Positions 33,677 to 41,862 are shown, counted from the stretch's first letter. The stretch: DNA of 64,000 nt from Planococcus salinus (GCF_003719725.1 NZ_RIAX01000007.1:1-64000); one strand, 5' to 3'. Notes: generated by a model not told the origin, from the letters alone. A program made the numbers and translations.

Positions 33677-35488
33677 CTACTGTCCTTCAATTTCTTCTGT
33701 TAAGCTGACCAGCTCATCGATCAATTCGCCGATATAGGAGATGGTATCACGCAATGGCTGCTCAGTCGTGATGTCGACACCGGCCATTTTCGCCAGTTCC
33801 ACCGGTGATTTAGTGCCACCAGCTCTCAGCACTTCGAGCCATTCGTCGACTGCCGGCTGCCCTTCGTTCAAAATACGTTTCGATACTTGTGTGGAAATCG
33901 TCAGGCCGGCGCTGTAAGTGTAAGGATACAGCCCCATGTAATAATGCGGTTGGCGCATCCACGTAAGTTCGGCACCTGGTGTGATTTCGACGGCATCTCC
34001 CCAGAAATCCTCCAATACGCCGCGTTTGATCGAGTTCAAGACATTGGCGTTGACACTCTGCCCGGCATCGATGCGCTCGTACACTTTGCGTTGGTAGGCG
34101 CCTTCCAATAAATGAGTCACGAAGTTGTGGTAATACGTTCTTGAGACGATGGATGCAATGACCCAGCGCTTGAACTTTGGATCATCTGAATTTTTCAGCA
34201 GGTGATTGGCCATCAGCATTTCGTTCATAGTAGATGGTGCTTCGATAAAGTACATGGAAGGGCGTGCGTTGAATACGTTCTGCGCCCGGTTGGCATTGTA
34301 AAAGTGACCGGCATGTCCAAGTTCATGGGCAAGAACAAATACTTCGTTCATCCGGCCTGTCCAGGAAATTAAAATATACGGATGATAGCCGTGAGGGCTT
34401 GAACAGAATGCCCCTGTCGACTTTCCTTTGTTTTGTGCAAAGTCAATCCAGCGTTCGGAATACGAACGGTCCACCATCTCAAGATAGTCATCCCCCATAA
34501 TTTCCAAGGCTTCATCGATGTATTTTTTGGATTCTTCCACCGTGATTTCCGGGTCGTAGGACGGGTCGAGTGAAATTTTCAAATCAGCGAACGTCATTTT
34601 ATCCAAGCCATGGACTTTCTGCAGCAACTTGGCATATTTACGCATGTGCGGAGCCAGTTCTGTCGTGATCAAATCGATTTGGCGGTTGTACAGGGAACGG
34701 TCAACTTCCTGATCGAACAACAAATAATCGAATACCGTCTCGTAGCCTCTCAAATCAGAAGTGGTTTTTTCTGTCTGAAGATGCGTGTCATATGTTTTTG
34801 CAGTGGTGTGCTGATATTCTTTCAGTTTTTCAGAAAACGCAGCAAAGGCAGCGCGGCGCAGTTCCGTATCCGGTTCTGCTTCCCAATCGCCTTCAAATGA
34901 TACGTAGCTGAGCGGATAGGATTTTCCGTTCACTTCAAAATCATCAAACGACATGTCGACCATTTTTGTCGTGTTGTAAAGCGAGTAAGGCGCATTGAAT
35001 GTGGAAGAATAAGCTGCCAGAGTCTTTTCCACTTCCGGATGCAACTGGTACTGTTTTTTACGGATCAATTTCTCCAGATACACATGGAATTCTTCAGATT
35101 CTTCCATGGCTTTCTCCAAAGTCTCAGTAGGCAATGCCAGCAATTCGCTCGTTACAAAAGACAGTCTGCTGCTGATTTTTGCAGAAGCGGAGCTGAATTT
35201 GCTTGCGCGCATCTGCGCTTCGTCGTTTGTCTGGTCCGTACTCAAAGCCAGATTGGAATAGGTGCTGACAGGCACCATTTGTTCTGCCAATTTCATATAG
35301 GCCTGCAGTAAAGCGATGACGGAAGCCGGATCGCTTGCCTGTCCTTTGTATTTTTCTTCGAACGCCGCCGAATCTTGCTCGAGGGTGGCCAGAGCCTGAT
35401 CGAACTCTTCGCTTGATGCAAATAGACTCTCAAGGTTCCATGTTTCTTCTGATGCTATTTCTGAGCGGGGTGGTAAACTTTTAACCAT
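33677..35488 (-). CDS. pepF: oligoendopeptidase F (M3B metallopeptidase)
   Basis: Cytosolic zinc peptidase that cuts short peptides, 603 residues, the normal size. The zinc motif HELGH is at 388-392 (VLAHELGHAGHFY), with the third ligand Glu in the EAPSTMNEMLMAN segment about 25 residues later. The N-terminal half is the helical substrate-restricting domain with PYSLYNTTKMVDMSF. ATG 35488 with GAGGAGAGATCAT upstream, and a clear SigA-type promoter at 35559-35531. Confidence 0.95.
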   Translation of the reverse strand: MVKSLPPRSEIASEETWNLESLFASSEEFDQALATLEQDSAAFEEKYKGQASDPASVIALLQAYMKLAEQMVPVSTYSNLALSTDQTNDEAQMRASKFSSASAKISSRLSFVTSELLALPTETLEKAMEESEEFHVYLEKLIRKKQYQLHPEVEKTLAAYSSTFNAPYSLYNTTKMVDMSFDDFEVNGKSYPLSYVSFEGDWEAEPDTELRRAAFAAFSEKLKEYQHTTAKTYDTHLQTEKTTSDLRGYETVFDYLLFDQEVDRSLYNRQIDLITTELAPHMRKYAKLLQKVHGLDKMTFADLKISLDPSYDPEITVEESKKYIDEALEIMGDDYLEMVDRSYSERWIDFAQNKGKSTGAFCSSPHGYHPYILISWTGRMNEVFVLAHELGHAGHFYNANRAQNVFNARPSMYFIEAPSTMNEMLMANHLLKNSDDPKFKRWVIASIVSRTYYHNFVTHLLEGAYQRKVYERIDAGQSVNANVLNSIKRGVLEDFWGDAVEITPGAELTWMRQPHYYMGLYPYTYSAGLTISTQVSKRILNEGQPAVDEWLEVLRAGGTKSPVELAKMAGVDITTEQPLRDTISYIGELIDELVSLTEEIEGQ

Positions 35489-35530
35489 ATGATCTCTCCT
35501 CTATGTATTACGGGTATCGAACTAATTACT

Positions 35531-35559
35531 AGTATAACGGCCATTAAAGGAAATGTAAA
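35531..35559 (-). promoter_or_regulatory. SigA-type promoter of pepF
   Basis: On the minus strand TTTACA (35559-35554), a 17-base spacer and TATACT (35536-35531) lie about 40 bases before the start codon. Confidence 0.8.
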
Positions 35560-35624
35560 AATAATCAATAAATTATTTGCAAAATATTTTTAAAAAAACT
35601 TTTAAAAATAGGTTTAAGGAAAAT

Positions 35625-36076
35625 AACAAGAGGGTACAAAGTGAATACAAGGCGGAACCACCGTAGGAAGTACGAGTAAACGAGTCAGTTTATGATCGGC
35701 TTCAGACGAGGAAATGCACAGCCTTGGCGGAAAATTTGCTTTACTGACGATTGTCACTCTCGTCAAAAACCAAGTGTTATGTTGGTTGGATGTGAAAGTG
35801 TACCAAGCAGTAAGAAGTAAGATTTTTTGTGTAAGTGCAATTGAAAGACTGACTGCCAAAAAGTGAAGTCGCTGAGAAGTATACGCGAAACAAAAGCCTG
35901 AATGGCAAATGACAGTCAGGAAGAAAAGCTGTAACGACGAGGTGGTAAACATTCGTCAACGTTATGCAGTTTGTAGAAAGAATGTTATCAAATTTTCCGC
36001 GTGCGACCCCTCTTCAAGAGGGCATGCAAAAGGGAAAGCATGGTCTGATGAAAAGGACCATGCTTTTTCTTTTGCC
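35625..36076 (+). ncRNA. candidate structured RNA (about 450 nt) ending at an intrinsic terminator
   Basis: A 645-bp gap between pepF and the DUF2188 gene has no credible protein. On the plus strand it shows ordered complementary segments: AAGAGGG (35628-35634) with CCCTCTT (36008-36014), closing the ends; GACGA/TCGTC (35746-35750, 35760-35764); AACCAA/TTGGTT (35768-35773, 35782-35787); CTGACTG/CAGTCAG (35849-35855, 35913-35919); AACATTC/GAATGTT (35948-35954, 35980-35986). A strong terminator follows. It does not match RNase P, tmRNA, 6S or SRP RNA as I know them. The promoter is not clear; the AT-rich stretch 35577-35610 precedes it. Confidence 0.5.
36035..36076 (+). terminator. intrinsic terminator of the candidate RNA
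   Basis: The stem AAAGCATGGTC (36035-36045) pairs with GACCATGCTTT (36056-36066), followed by TTCTTTTG. No plus-strand protein gene is nearby for it to serve. Confidence 0.88.
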
Positions 36077-36097
36077 TTTATTTAGATGGAAATCCAA

Positions 36098-36134
36098 TAA
36101 AAGGCCTTGAAAGCTGAACTTTCAAGGCCTTTTA
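36098..36134. terminator. intrinsic terminator of the DUF2188 gene
   Basis: A perfect 16-bp stem TAAAAGGCCTTGAAAG (36098-36113) / CTTTCAAGGCCTTTTA (36119-36134), just after the stop on the minus strand. Confidence 0.9.
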
Positions 36135-36332
36135 TCAATATTCCAGCTCTTCCACTACATTATGGTCTTCATCCAGGATGATTACCTTGCTCGGACTGTT
36201 TTCCTGCGCGAGTTCTTTGGCGGCGTCAATGGCGCCATCTTTTGTAGGGAATGACTCAGTGGGAGCCACGTCTTCCAGTTTCACGATCCAGCGAGACGCA
36301 GTTTGATCAGGTGCTACACTGTAATTTTTCAT
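36135..36332 (-). CDS. DUF2188 family protein
   Basis: A 65-residue DUF2188 domain protein, with the pattern YSVAPDQTASRWIVKLED then SFPTKDGAIDAAKELAQ and the C-terminal SKVIILDEDHNVVEE strand. The function is unknown in the family; members are often stress-linked. ATG 36332 with AAAGGAGC upstream. A SigB-type promoter lies at 36396-36371. Confidence 0.85.
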   Translation of the reverse strand: MKNYSVAPDQTASRWIVKLEDVAPTESFPTKDGAIDAAKELAQENSPSKVIILDEDHNVVEELEY

Positions 36333-36370
36333 ATTAAATCATGCTCCTTTCTTTACGATCCTATTTCTCT

Positions 36371-36396
36371 CTTCCCTTAGTCACGACTGTTTAAAC
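36371..36396 (-). promoter_or_regulatory. SigB-type promoter of the DUF2188 gene
   Basis: On the minus strand GTTTAA (36396-36391), 14 bases and GGGAAG (36376-36371): a perfect -35 and a near-consensus -10 for SigB. Confidence 0.72.
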
Positions 36397-36577
36397 GGCA
36401 TAAAAACCGGGAACAATTGCGACTTGAAAAACATTGCCTGAACTGAAAAAAGCCAATTTATTTTATAACCTAGTTTACTGGTAAGGAAAGAAGGTTTTAT
36501 TGTATAATAAACTTGTTGTTGAAAATGATTGAATATTAGCTATAGAATTTATAAATGAGTTAAGGGAGCGACAATAG

Positions 36578-37633
36578 ATGAGATACGGTTTTTGGCTGCC
36601 GATTTTCGGCGGATGGCTACGCAATGTAGAGGAAGAAAATATGCCCTCAACTTTTGAATACGCAAAAAAAGTGACGCAGTCAGCGGAAAAGTGGGGGTAT
36701 GATACCACCTTGATCGCTGAACTGAATTTAAACGATATAAAAGGTATGGAAGCCGATTCACTGGAAGCCTGGTCGACTGCTGCAGCCCTTGCCGCAGTAA
36801 CTGAAAAAATCGAAATCATGACGGCGATTCGGCCGGCGTTCCACAATCCGGCGGTCACTGCAAAAATGGCAGCGAATATTGACCAAATCTCGAATGGGCG
36901 TTTTACATTGAATGTGGTTTCTGCCTGGTGGGCAGAAGAGGCACGCCAATATGGCGGTCAATTTACGGAGCATGATGAACGCTACGACCGGACAGATGAG
37001 TTTTTGAAAGTGCTTAAAGGCATGTGGACAGAAAATGAATTTTCATTTAAAGGAAAGTATTACGATATTCAGAACGCCCGCCTTGAGCCGAAGCCGGTTC
37101 AGCGTCCGAATCCGATTTTGTATGCGGGGGGAGAAAGTCCACGCGGGAAAAAGTCGATTGTCGAGTCTTGTGATTCGTACGTCATGCACGGGGGAACGGT
37201 TGAAGAAATCGAAGCGAAGATCCGGGACATGAAAAATTTGCGTCAACAAGCGGGAAAAACACCATTTCAGTCGTTCGGTATGGCAGCGTATGTTGTTTGC
37301 CGCGATACAGAAGAAGAAGTGAAAGAAGAGTACGCGCGTATTGTAGATATGAAAGAGTCTAGCGGTTATGCAGGCTATGACGATTTCGTCAGTAAATCCC
37401 AATTGGAACAGCAGGTGAAGCTGGAAGATTACTCGGTTTCCAACCGGGGTCTGCGTCCAAATCTGATTGGTACACCGGAACAAATTGCCGAACGGATCAT
37501 TGCTTACGAAAATGCAGGACTGGATTTATTGCTGCTGCAATTCTCACCACAGCTGGAAGAGATGGAACGCTTCTCTGAAAAAGTGATGCCGCTTGTGGAA
37601 CAAAAACGAAAAGCGCTACAGCCGCTTTCATAA
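36578..37633 (+). CDS. LLM class flavin-dependent monooxygenase (SfnG/SsuD-like)
   Basis: A 351-residue FMNH2-dependent TIM-barrel monooxygenase of the luciferase superfamily, closest in pattern to dimethylsulfone monooxygenase SfnG and alkanesulfonate monooxygenase. It has GFWLPIFGGWLRN at the start, TAIRPAFHNPAVTAKMAANI (about 88-107), NVVSAWWAEEARQYG and LYAGGESPRGKK. Sulfone or sulfonate desulfurisation is the family role; the real substrate is unknown. ATG 36578 with AAGGGAGCGAC upstream. The next gene, an ATP-grasp ligase, follows 16 bases later. Confidence 0.88.
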   Translation: MRYGFWLPIFGGWLRNVEEENMPSTFEYAKKVTQSAEKWGYDTTLIAELNLNDIKGMEADSLEAWSTAAALAAVTEKIEIMTAIRPAFHNPAVTAKMAANIDQISNGRFTLNVVSAWWAEEARQYGGQFTEHDERYDRTDEFLKVLKGMWTENEFSFKGKYYDIQNARLEPKPVQRPNPILYAGGESPRGKKSIVESCDSYVMHGGTVEEIEAKIRDMKNLRQQAGKTPFQSFGMAAYVVCRDTEEEVKEEYARIVDMKESSGYAGYDDFVSKSQLEQQVKLEDYSVSNRGLRPNLIGTPEQIAERIIAYENAGLDLLLLQFSPQLEEMERFSEKVMPLVEQKRKALQPLS

Positions 37634-37649
37634 TACAGGAGGAACTACT

Positions 37650-38600
37650 ATGACTGAAAAAATATATGTAATCCATGAAAACGAAGAATGGACAACTCAT
37701 TTATTCAAGCGCCTTGAAGAATTGGGGCTGCCTTATGAGGATTGGTTTATTGATGAAGGGCTTGTCGATTTGAACGAAGAGCCGCCAGAAGGCGTATTTT
37801 ACAGCCGGATGAGCGCCTCTTCGCATACGCGGGGGCATCGCTTTGCGCCGGAAATGGCGGATTCGCTGCTTGCCTGGCTCGAACATCACGGCCGGACCGT
37901 TTTCAATGGAAGCCGGGCGCTTCGCTTGGAAGTAAGCAAAGTAAATCAGTACATGGCATTAAACGCGGCTGGGATCCGCACGCCGAAAACGATTGCGGCC
38001 AACGGCAAAGAACAAATTCTGAGAGCAGCTGAAAAAATCGATGCCGGATCTTTTATCACGAAGCATAATCGCGCAGGGAAAGGCCTGGGTGTCCGTCTAT
38101 TCCATTCCATCGAAGCGCTTCGTGAATACGTGGATGGTGACGAGTTTGATCCATCCATCGATGGCATCACACTGATTCAGGAGTATATCCAAGCCCCTGA
38201 ACCTTTCATCACACGCTGCGAATTCGTCGGCGGAAAATTTGTCTACGCCGTACAGGTTGATACTTCAGAAGGTTTCGAACTGTGCCCGGCCGATGCGTGC
38301 CGCATTGACGACTTGTTCTGCCCTGTAGGAGAAGAAGTGGAAGAAAAGCCGAAATTCCAAGTTGTGGAAGGCTTCGATGACCCAATCATTGCCAAATATG
38401 AGGAGTTCCTGCGTCAAAACCAAATTGATGTGGCAGGAATTGAATTTATCCGCAATGAAGCGGGCGAAATCTACACCTATGATGTCAATACGAACACCAA
38501 TTACAATGCTGACGCAGAAGCTGTTGCCGGAAAATACGGCATGCTGGAACTTGCCAAGTACCTTGGAAAAGCATTGAAAGAAGAGAAGGTCACTGTGTAA
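37650..38600 (+). CDS. ATP-grasp family ligase (RimK-like)
   Basis: A 316-residue ATP-grasp protein, which forms a peptide or amide bond through an acyl-phosphate. The ATP-binding lysine is in GSFITKHNRAGKGLGVRLFHS, and the metal-binding end has FIRNEAGEIYTYDVNTNTNYN (the D-x-N pair). The N-terminal third is a pre-grasp domain with VFYSRMSASSHTRGHRF. ATG 37650 has AGGAGGAAC upstream; the longer frame from 37593 runs inside the previous gene. It is paired with an LLM monooxygenase. Substrates are unknown. Confidence 0.87.
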   Translation: MTEKIYVIHENEEWTTHLFKRLEELGLPYEDWFIDEGLVDLNEEPPEGVFYSRMSASSHTRGHRFAPEMADSLLAWLEHHGRTVFNGSRALRLEVSKVNQYMALNAAGIRTPKTIAANGKEQILRAAEKIDAGSFITKHNRAGKGLGVRLFHSIEALREYVDGDEFDPSIDGITLIQEYIQAPEPFITRCEFVGGKFVYAVQVDTSEGFELCPADACRIDDLFCPVGEEVEEKPKFQVVEGFDDPIIAKYEEFLRQNQIDVAGIEFIRNEAGEIYTYDVNTNTNYNADAEAVAGKYGMLELAKYLGKALKEEKVTV

Positions 38601-38677
38601 TAGGAATTTCCTTCAGTGGGAATTCCAGTTGCAAAGCTGGAGGTTTTACTGTCTGTAACAGCATCATCATTCGATCT

Positions 38678-38720
38678 GCCGGATGCCTGAAAGCTCAGGA
38701 TATCCGGCTTTTCTTATTTT
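38678..38720 (+). terminator. intrinsic terminator after the ATP-grasp gene
   Basis: The stem GCCGGAT (38678-38684) pairs with ATCCGGC (38702-38708), with CTGAAAGCTCAG pairing inside, then TTTTCTTATTTT. Confidence 0.75.
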
Positions 38721-38724
38721 GGGG

Positions 38725-38750
38725 GTTTAATGATATGGAATGAAGGGAAA
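38725..38750 (+). promoter_or_regulatory. SigB-type promoter of a small charged protein gene
   Basis: GTTTAA (38725-38730), 14 bases and GGGAAA (38745-38750): a perfect -35 and a good -10 for SigB, 44 bases before ATG 38794. Confidence 0.7.
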
Positions 38751-38793
38751 TTTTACTGGGAGCAGACTACCAGTGTAAAGGGGGATAAGCACG

Positions 38794-38982
38794 ATGGAAG
38801 ATGTGAAAAACAAAAAAGAGGAATTGCCGGATACTGAAGAAACAACAGAAGAAGAGGAACCAAAAGAAGGCACTTCACGCTTCGACAACATTTACAGCAA
38901 AGTGGCATCCAACCGCTATGAAAACCTCCGTACCAGCTATATCGAAAACAAAGCAAAAGAGCTGAGAAAGCGAAGAAGATAA
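38794..38982 (+). CDS. small, highly charged stress-type protein
   Basis: 62 residues, with a Glu/Lys-rich N-terminal half (KKEELPDTEETTEEEEPKE) and a basic C-terminus ending KELRKRRR. No family is recognised. ATG 38794 has AAGGGGGATAAGC upstream. The SigB-type promoter suggests a role in general stress; the sequence is likely disordered in its first half. Confidence 0.7.
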   Translation: MEDVKNKKEELPDTEETTEEEEPKEGTSRFDNIYSKVASNRYENLRTSYIENKAKELRKRRR

Positions 38983-38992
38983 AGAGAAACTT

Positions 38993-39026
38993 CACTCAGT
39001 GGGGTTTTCCTCATCCCCACTGAGTG
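38993..39026 (+). terminator. perfect hairpin after the small stress gene
   Basis: The 12-bp stem CACTCAGTGGGG (38993-39004) pairs with CCCCACTGAGTG (39015-39026). No T-run follows, so termination is likely but not certain. Confidence 0.6.
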
Positions 39027-39051
39027 TTAGTTGATCCAATCGGACTTTGAT

Positions 39052-39095
39052 GGGCAGTTGATTTCCCACTTGTAGAAGTGGGAGTCTCACTGCCC
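39052..39095. repeat. 44-nt two-arm palindrome
   Basis: An outer stem GGGCAGT (39052-39058) / ACTGCCC (39089-39095) encloses an inner stem TCCCACTT (39064-39071) / AAGTGGGA (39076-39083) with a GTAG loop. It resembles hairpin ends of IS200/IS605-like elements or a REP-like sequence. No transposase gene is linked. Confidence 0.55.
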
Positions 39096-39111
39096 GTTAA
39101 AGCGGGATAAA

Positions 39112-39131
39112 CCAAGTGCAGCTGCACTTGG
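39112..39131 (-). terminator. perfect palindrome after the minus-strand gene
   Basis: ACCAAGTGCAG / CTGCACTTGG is a near-perfect palindrome eight bases after the stop of the 97-residue gene. On that strand it is followed by TTTATC, a weak U-tract. Confidence 0.55.
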
Positions 39132-39138
39132 CCTTCTG

Positions 39139-39432
39139 TTATCTGGAAATTTTTTCTGCTTCTTCGGCCACTACAAAAGCAAGGTCGTCGTTGCCGAACA
39201 TTTGCAGGACTTCCAGCAGGGTTTCGCTGCTGATGTCAATTTCTTCCTGACCGGCATCTTCCAGAGCTTCGGACAATGCTTGGTTTGGAGCTTGTGCAGG
39301 GTAAGCCCGGTGATACAACGACACAGGATCCAGTTGATGATTGGTGCACCAATGGATAAACAACAGAATCATCGTTCGCTCATCCTGCTGATATCTTTTA
39401 ATGATCTTTTCATCACGATTCTCGGACTCCAT
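39139..39432 (-). CDS. conserved small cytosolic protein, family not recognised
   Basis: 97 residues, acidic, helical. It opens MESENRDEKIIKRYQQDERT and has LFIHWCTNHQLDPVSLYHRAY; no known motif. ATG 39432 has AAGGAGTGATAAAA upstream, so the 22-residue upstream extension of the open frame is left out. It is divergent from the KOW-like protein at 39563. Confidence 0.65.
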   Translation of the reverse strand: MESENRDEKIIKRYQQDERTMILLFIHWCTNHQLDPVSLYHRAYPAQAPNQALSEALEDAGQEEIDISSETLLEVLQMFGNDDLAFVVAEEAEKISR

Positions 39433-39562
39433 TTTTATCACTCCTTTAGCTGCAGGGCTACATGAACTTAACATACCAGATAATTCTAGTATTTGCATGG
39501 ACTTCTATCTCTGCATCATCTAGAATAAACGCAAGAGACACGATAGTATCGGAGGGAAAAAG

Positions 39563-40243
39563 ATGAAATTACTTCAAGTAAGAAAAGGGCAATTTGTGTA
39601 TTATCAAAACGAATTGCACAAAGTATATTCAGTCAAACCATTGGCGAAAAAGTCTGTCTTGATGTTCCGCATCAAAGATATGGAACAAGTGGCGAGCAGA
39701 GCCGATGAAATCTCGCTTTACAGACCAAAACATATGGATTCTTTCATGTTCTTCGGTGCGCGGTATACGCTTCGGGAAGATCAGGTGGCTGAAGAAGGCG
39801 GCTATATCCTTATCCATAAACCCGATCCGGACTATATGGATCATTATTCACTGAACGAATTCGAGAAAGTCGAATCGGTCGATGGGAAGGACGTGGTCAC
39901 TACACGCCAAAACACCGTCAAATCCAGAGAGTTCCTGGTAATGGTTCCTGGCCAGGATCCACAAAGCAATGACATCGCTTATTACGATAAATCGAAAGTC
40001 TCTGCCGAACAACTGGAAGAGGATGAGCAACTTGAAGAAACGCTGAAAGAAAAAAGCGCCATCCGTCCATCTATTGGAGATGTATACTTAAACCTGGATA
40101 ACGGGGCTACTGCAATGGTGGTTGCCATTGTGCAGGAAGAAGTAATGCTCGGCACCGGAGACAAACTTACTTTCCATGAATTGTATAAGTCCGACAGCTG
40201 GAACTACCTGTACAATATCAATGATGGAGAATTTCTGGAATAA
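39563..40243 (+). CDS. hypothetical protein with an EF-P/KOW-like N-terminal segment
   Basis: 226 residues, cytosolic and acidic. The opening VRKGQFVYYQNELHKVYSVK resembles the KOW-like beta-barrel start of elongation factor P. A second similar strand set occurs near residues 165-215 (GDVYLNLDNGATAMVVAIVQ). A Glu-rich linker lies between, at about 150-160. The resemblance is weak and the role is unknown. ATG 39563 with GGAGGGAAAAAG upstream. Confidence 0.7.
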   Translation: MKLLQVRKGQFVYYQNELHKVYSVKPLAKKSVLMFRIKDMEQVASRADEISLYRPKHMDSFMFFGARYTLREDQVAEEGGYILIHKPDPDYMDHYSLNEFEKVESVDGKDVVTTRQNTVKSREFLVMVPGQDPQSNDIAYYDKSKVSAEQLEEDEQLEETLKEKSAIRPSIGDVYLNLDNGATAMVVAIVQEEVMLGTGDKLTFHELYKSDSWNYLYNINDGEFLE

Positions 40244-40246
40244 AGA

Positions 40247-40296
40247 AAAAGGCTGCCCAAGAAACCGGATTTCCGGTTCTGCGGGGCAGCCTTTTC
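40247..40296. terminator. bidirectional intrinsic terminator
   Basis: The outer stem AAAAGGCTGCCC (40247-40258) / GGGCAGCCTTTT (40284-40295) has an inner hairpin GAACCGGA/TTTCCGGTT. It ends the convergent genes on both strands. Confidence 0.88.
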
Positions 40297-40307
40297 AATT
40301 TTCTCTA

Positions 40308-41573
40308 TCAGGGAACGATGTTTTCGACTTCCAGAGGGGTCAATGCTTTTGTTTCATCGATAAAAATAAAGGCATCGTAGCGCTCTGAAATTTTCGTTGG
40401 GACGTAATTGCCGTAAGCTTCAAATTCAGGGTTGTATACAACTCCGATTGCCCGGTGACCGGTCCAGCGGGCAAACAATTCATGGTTGTTTTCATCAAAC
40501 AGGAACAGCTTGTCAAAAGCGCCTGTACGATGCAGAATTTCTTCCCATGAGTTGACACGGGCAGGAGGAACCGTGATTTGTTGGTGTCGATCCCCCCATG
40601 ATTCGGCAGCGATGACTGTGCCGGAGTAGGTCCCGAAGCCGACAGCAAACACATCTTCCTGAGGGTGTTGTTCCCTCAACAATTGCCCTACATTGACCAT
40701 GCCGTCATTCTTCATGTCGGTTGCCCGGGCGTCCCCGATATGGGTATTATGTTCCCAGATGATGATTTTCGTCTCTGGACCGTGATAATCAAGGATTTTA
40801 TTGGCGGTCTCGACCATATGTTCATCTCGTATGTTCCATGACATGGCACCGCTTTGGACCATTGCCCGGTAATAATCCTCAGCATTTTTGGCGACCAATG
40901 CATTTACTGCCAAATTCAAGTCGCTTTCTTGCTCATCTTTATACTGCTCTTCGTTCGAGCGGATGGAAGCCAGTAATTTTGAGACTTCATCTACGCATAC
41001 TTTTGAAAATGTGGACGAGGAAATGGCGTAGTTCTCCGGTTCCCGGTTGAACGGCTCAAAACAGGAAAAGGCTCTCCGGGCCAACTCCAAATCGCCCCCG
41101 GACGGATTGGTATGTGTCAAATACTGAAGAACTTCTTCCATGGATTCCCAAAGGCTGTAAACATCAAGGCCATAAAACCCGGTTTTAAGCTGGCTTTGGT
41201 TATTATGGTTTTTCAGCCACTCGATAAATTGAACCATCTCTTCATTCGCCCACATCCACGTCGGCCAACGTGTAAAAGCCTGTAAAATTTCCTCAGGCCC
41301 TTTTTGCTGACTGCTATACGCTTTGATATAGCGGTTGATCTGTTGTGCAGAAGGCCAGTCTCCTTCAACGGCAATAATCGAAAAGCCTTTTTCTTCAATC
41401 AGCCGCTTCGAAATTTCCGCACGGATGGAATAGAACTCTGAAGTGCCGTGAGTGGCTTCACCCAGCATGACGATTTTTGAATCCCCGAGAGCATCGATTA
41501 AAGGGGTCAGATCCTGGAATGTCCTGAAAGGCCGCGCATGACTTTTCGCTGCTTCCTCAAGAGATTGTTCCAT
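40308..41573 (-). CDS. erythromycin esterase family protein
   Basis: A 421-residue member of the erythromycin-esterase/succinoglycan-synthesis-like family. The catalytic His sits in MLGEATHGTSEFY, the Glu in IIAVEGDWPSAQQINRY, and further conserved His/Asp in IIIWEHNTHIGDARATDM. True macrolide esterases are rare in this family, so resistance should not be assumed. ATG 41573 with AAAGGAGTTTC upstream. It starts 20 bases after the stop of the GNAT gene, and the two probably form an operon. Confidence 0.88.
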   Translation of the reverse strand: MEQSLEEAAKSHARPFRTFQDLTPLIDALGDSKIVMLGEATHGTSEFYSIRAEISKRLIEEKGFSIIAVEGDWPSAQQINRYIKAYSSQQKGPEEILQAFTRWPTWMWANEEMVQFIEWLKNHNNQSQLKTGFYGLDVYSLWESMEEVLQYLTHTNPSGGDLELARRAFSCFEPFNREPENYAISSSTFSKVCVDEVSKLLASIRSNEEQYKDEQESDLNLAVNALVAKNAEDYYRAMVQSGAMSWNIRDEHMVETANKILDYHGPETKIIIWEHNTHIGDARATDMKNDGMVNVGQLLREQHPQEDVFAVGFGTYSGTVIAAESWGDRHQQITVPPARVNSWEEILHRTGAFDKLFLFDENNHELFARWTGHRAIGVVYNPEFEAYGNYVPTKISERYDAFIFIDETKALTPLEVENIVP

Positions 41574-41592
41574 TATTGAAACTCCTTTCCGA

Positions 41593-41862
41593 TCACTTTT
41601 CCAAGACATCCTGGAATTCAGGAGTCTTTTCGATTACGCTGCTTGCAAATGCACATTGCGCCACGATTGTTTTGTCTTCATCTCTCGCGTACTGGACAAT
41701 TTGCTGCACCAGTTTTTTGCCGAGTCCTCTGCCCTCTGCTTGGGGAGAAACTTCTGTGTGGGCGACTGTTAAAACGTTTCCGTTCGGGACGTATGTGATA
41801 AAGCCCAGTTCTTCTGAGTTTTCCGTTGCGGTGATTTGATTGTTTTCGTGCGTAAATTCCAT
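41593..41862 (-). CDS. small GNAT-type N-acetyltransferase (YjdJ/NATD1-like)
   Basis: 89 residues, the short GNAT variant. The acetyl-CoA pyrophosphate loop reads SPQAEGRGLGKKLVQQIVQYAR, and VIAQC-like strand residues (TIVAQCAFASSVIEKTPEF) follow. The acceptor is unknown. ATG 41862 with AAAGGAGGAAC upstream. Confidence 0.85.
   Translation of the reverse strand: MEFTHENNQITATENSEELGFITYVPNGNVLTVAHTEVSPQAEGRGLGKKLVQQIVQYARDEDKTIVAQCAFASSVIEKTPEFQDVLEK

Noticed and set aside
35614-35952. 112-codon open frame on the minus strand opposite the candidate RNA
   Set aside because: No Shine-Dalgarno, odd composition rich in Phe/Cys/Ser/Leu, and no family match; the plus-strand terminator argues for the other direction.
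36001-36010. GTGCGACC, like the 5' end of a group II intron
   Set aside because: No intron domain V, no maturase and no exon context; the following bases form a local CCTCT/AGAGG hairpin.
40308-41573. Macrolide resistance gene
   Set aside because: The erythromycin-esterase fold is shared with many chromosomal proteins that do not act on macrolides; nothing local points to resistance.
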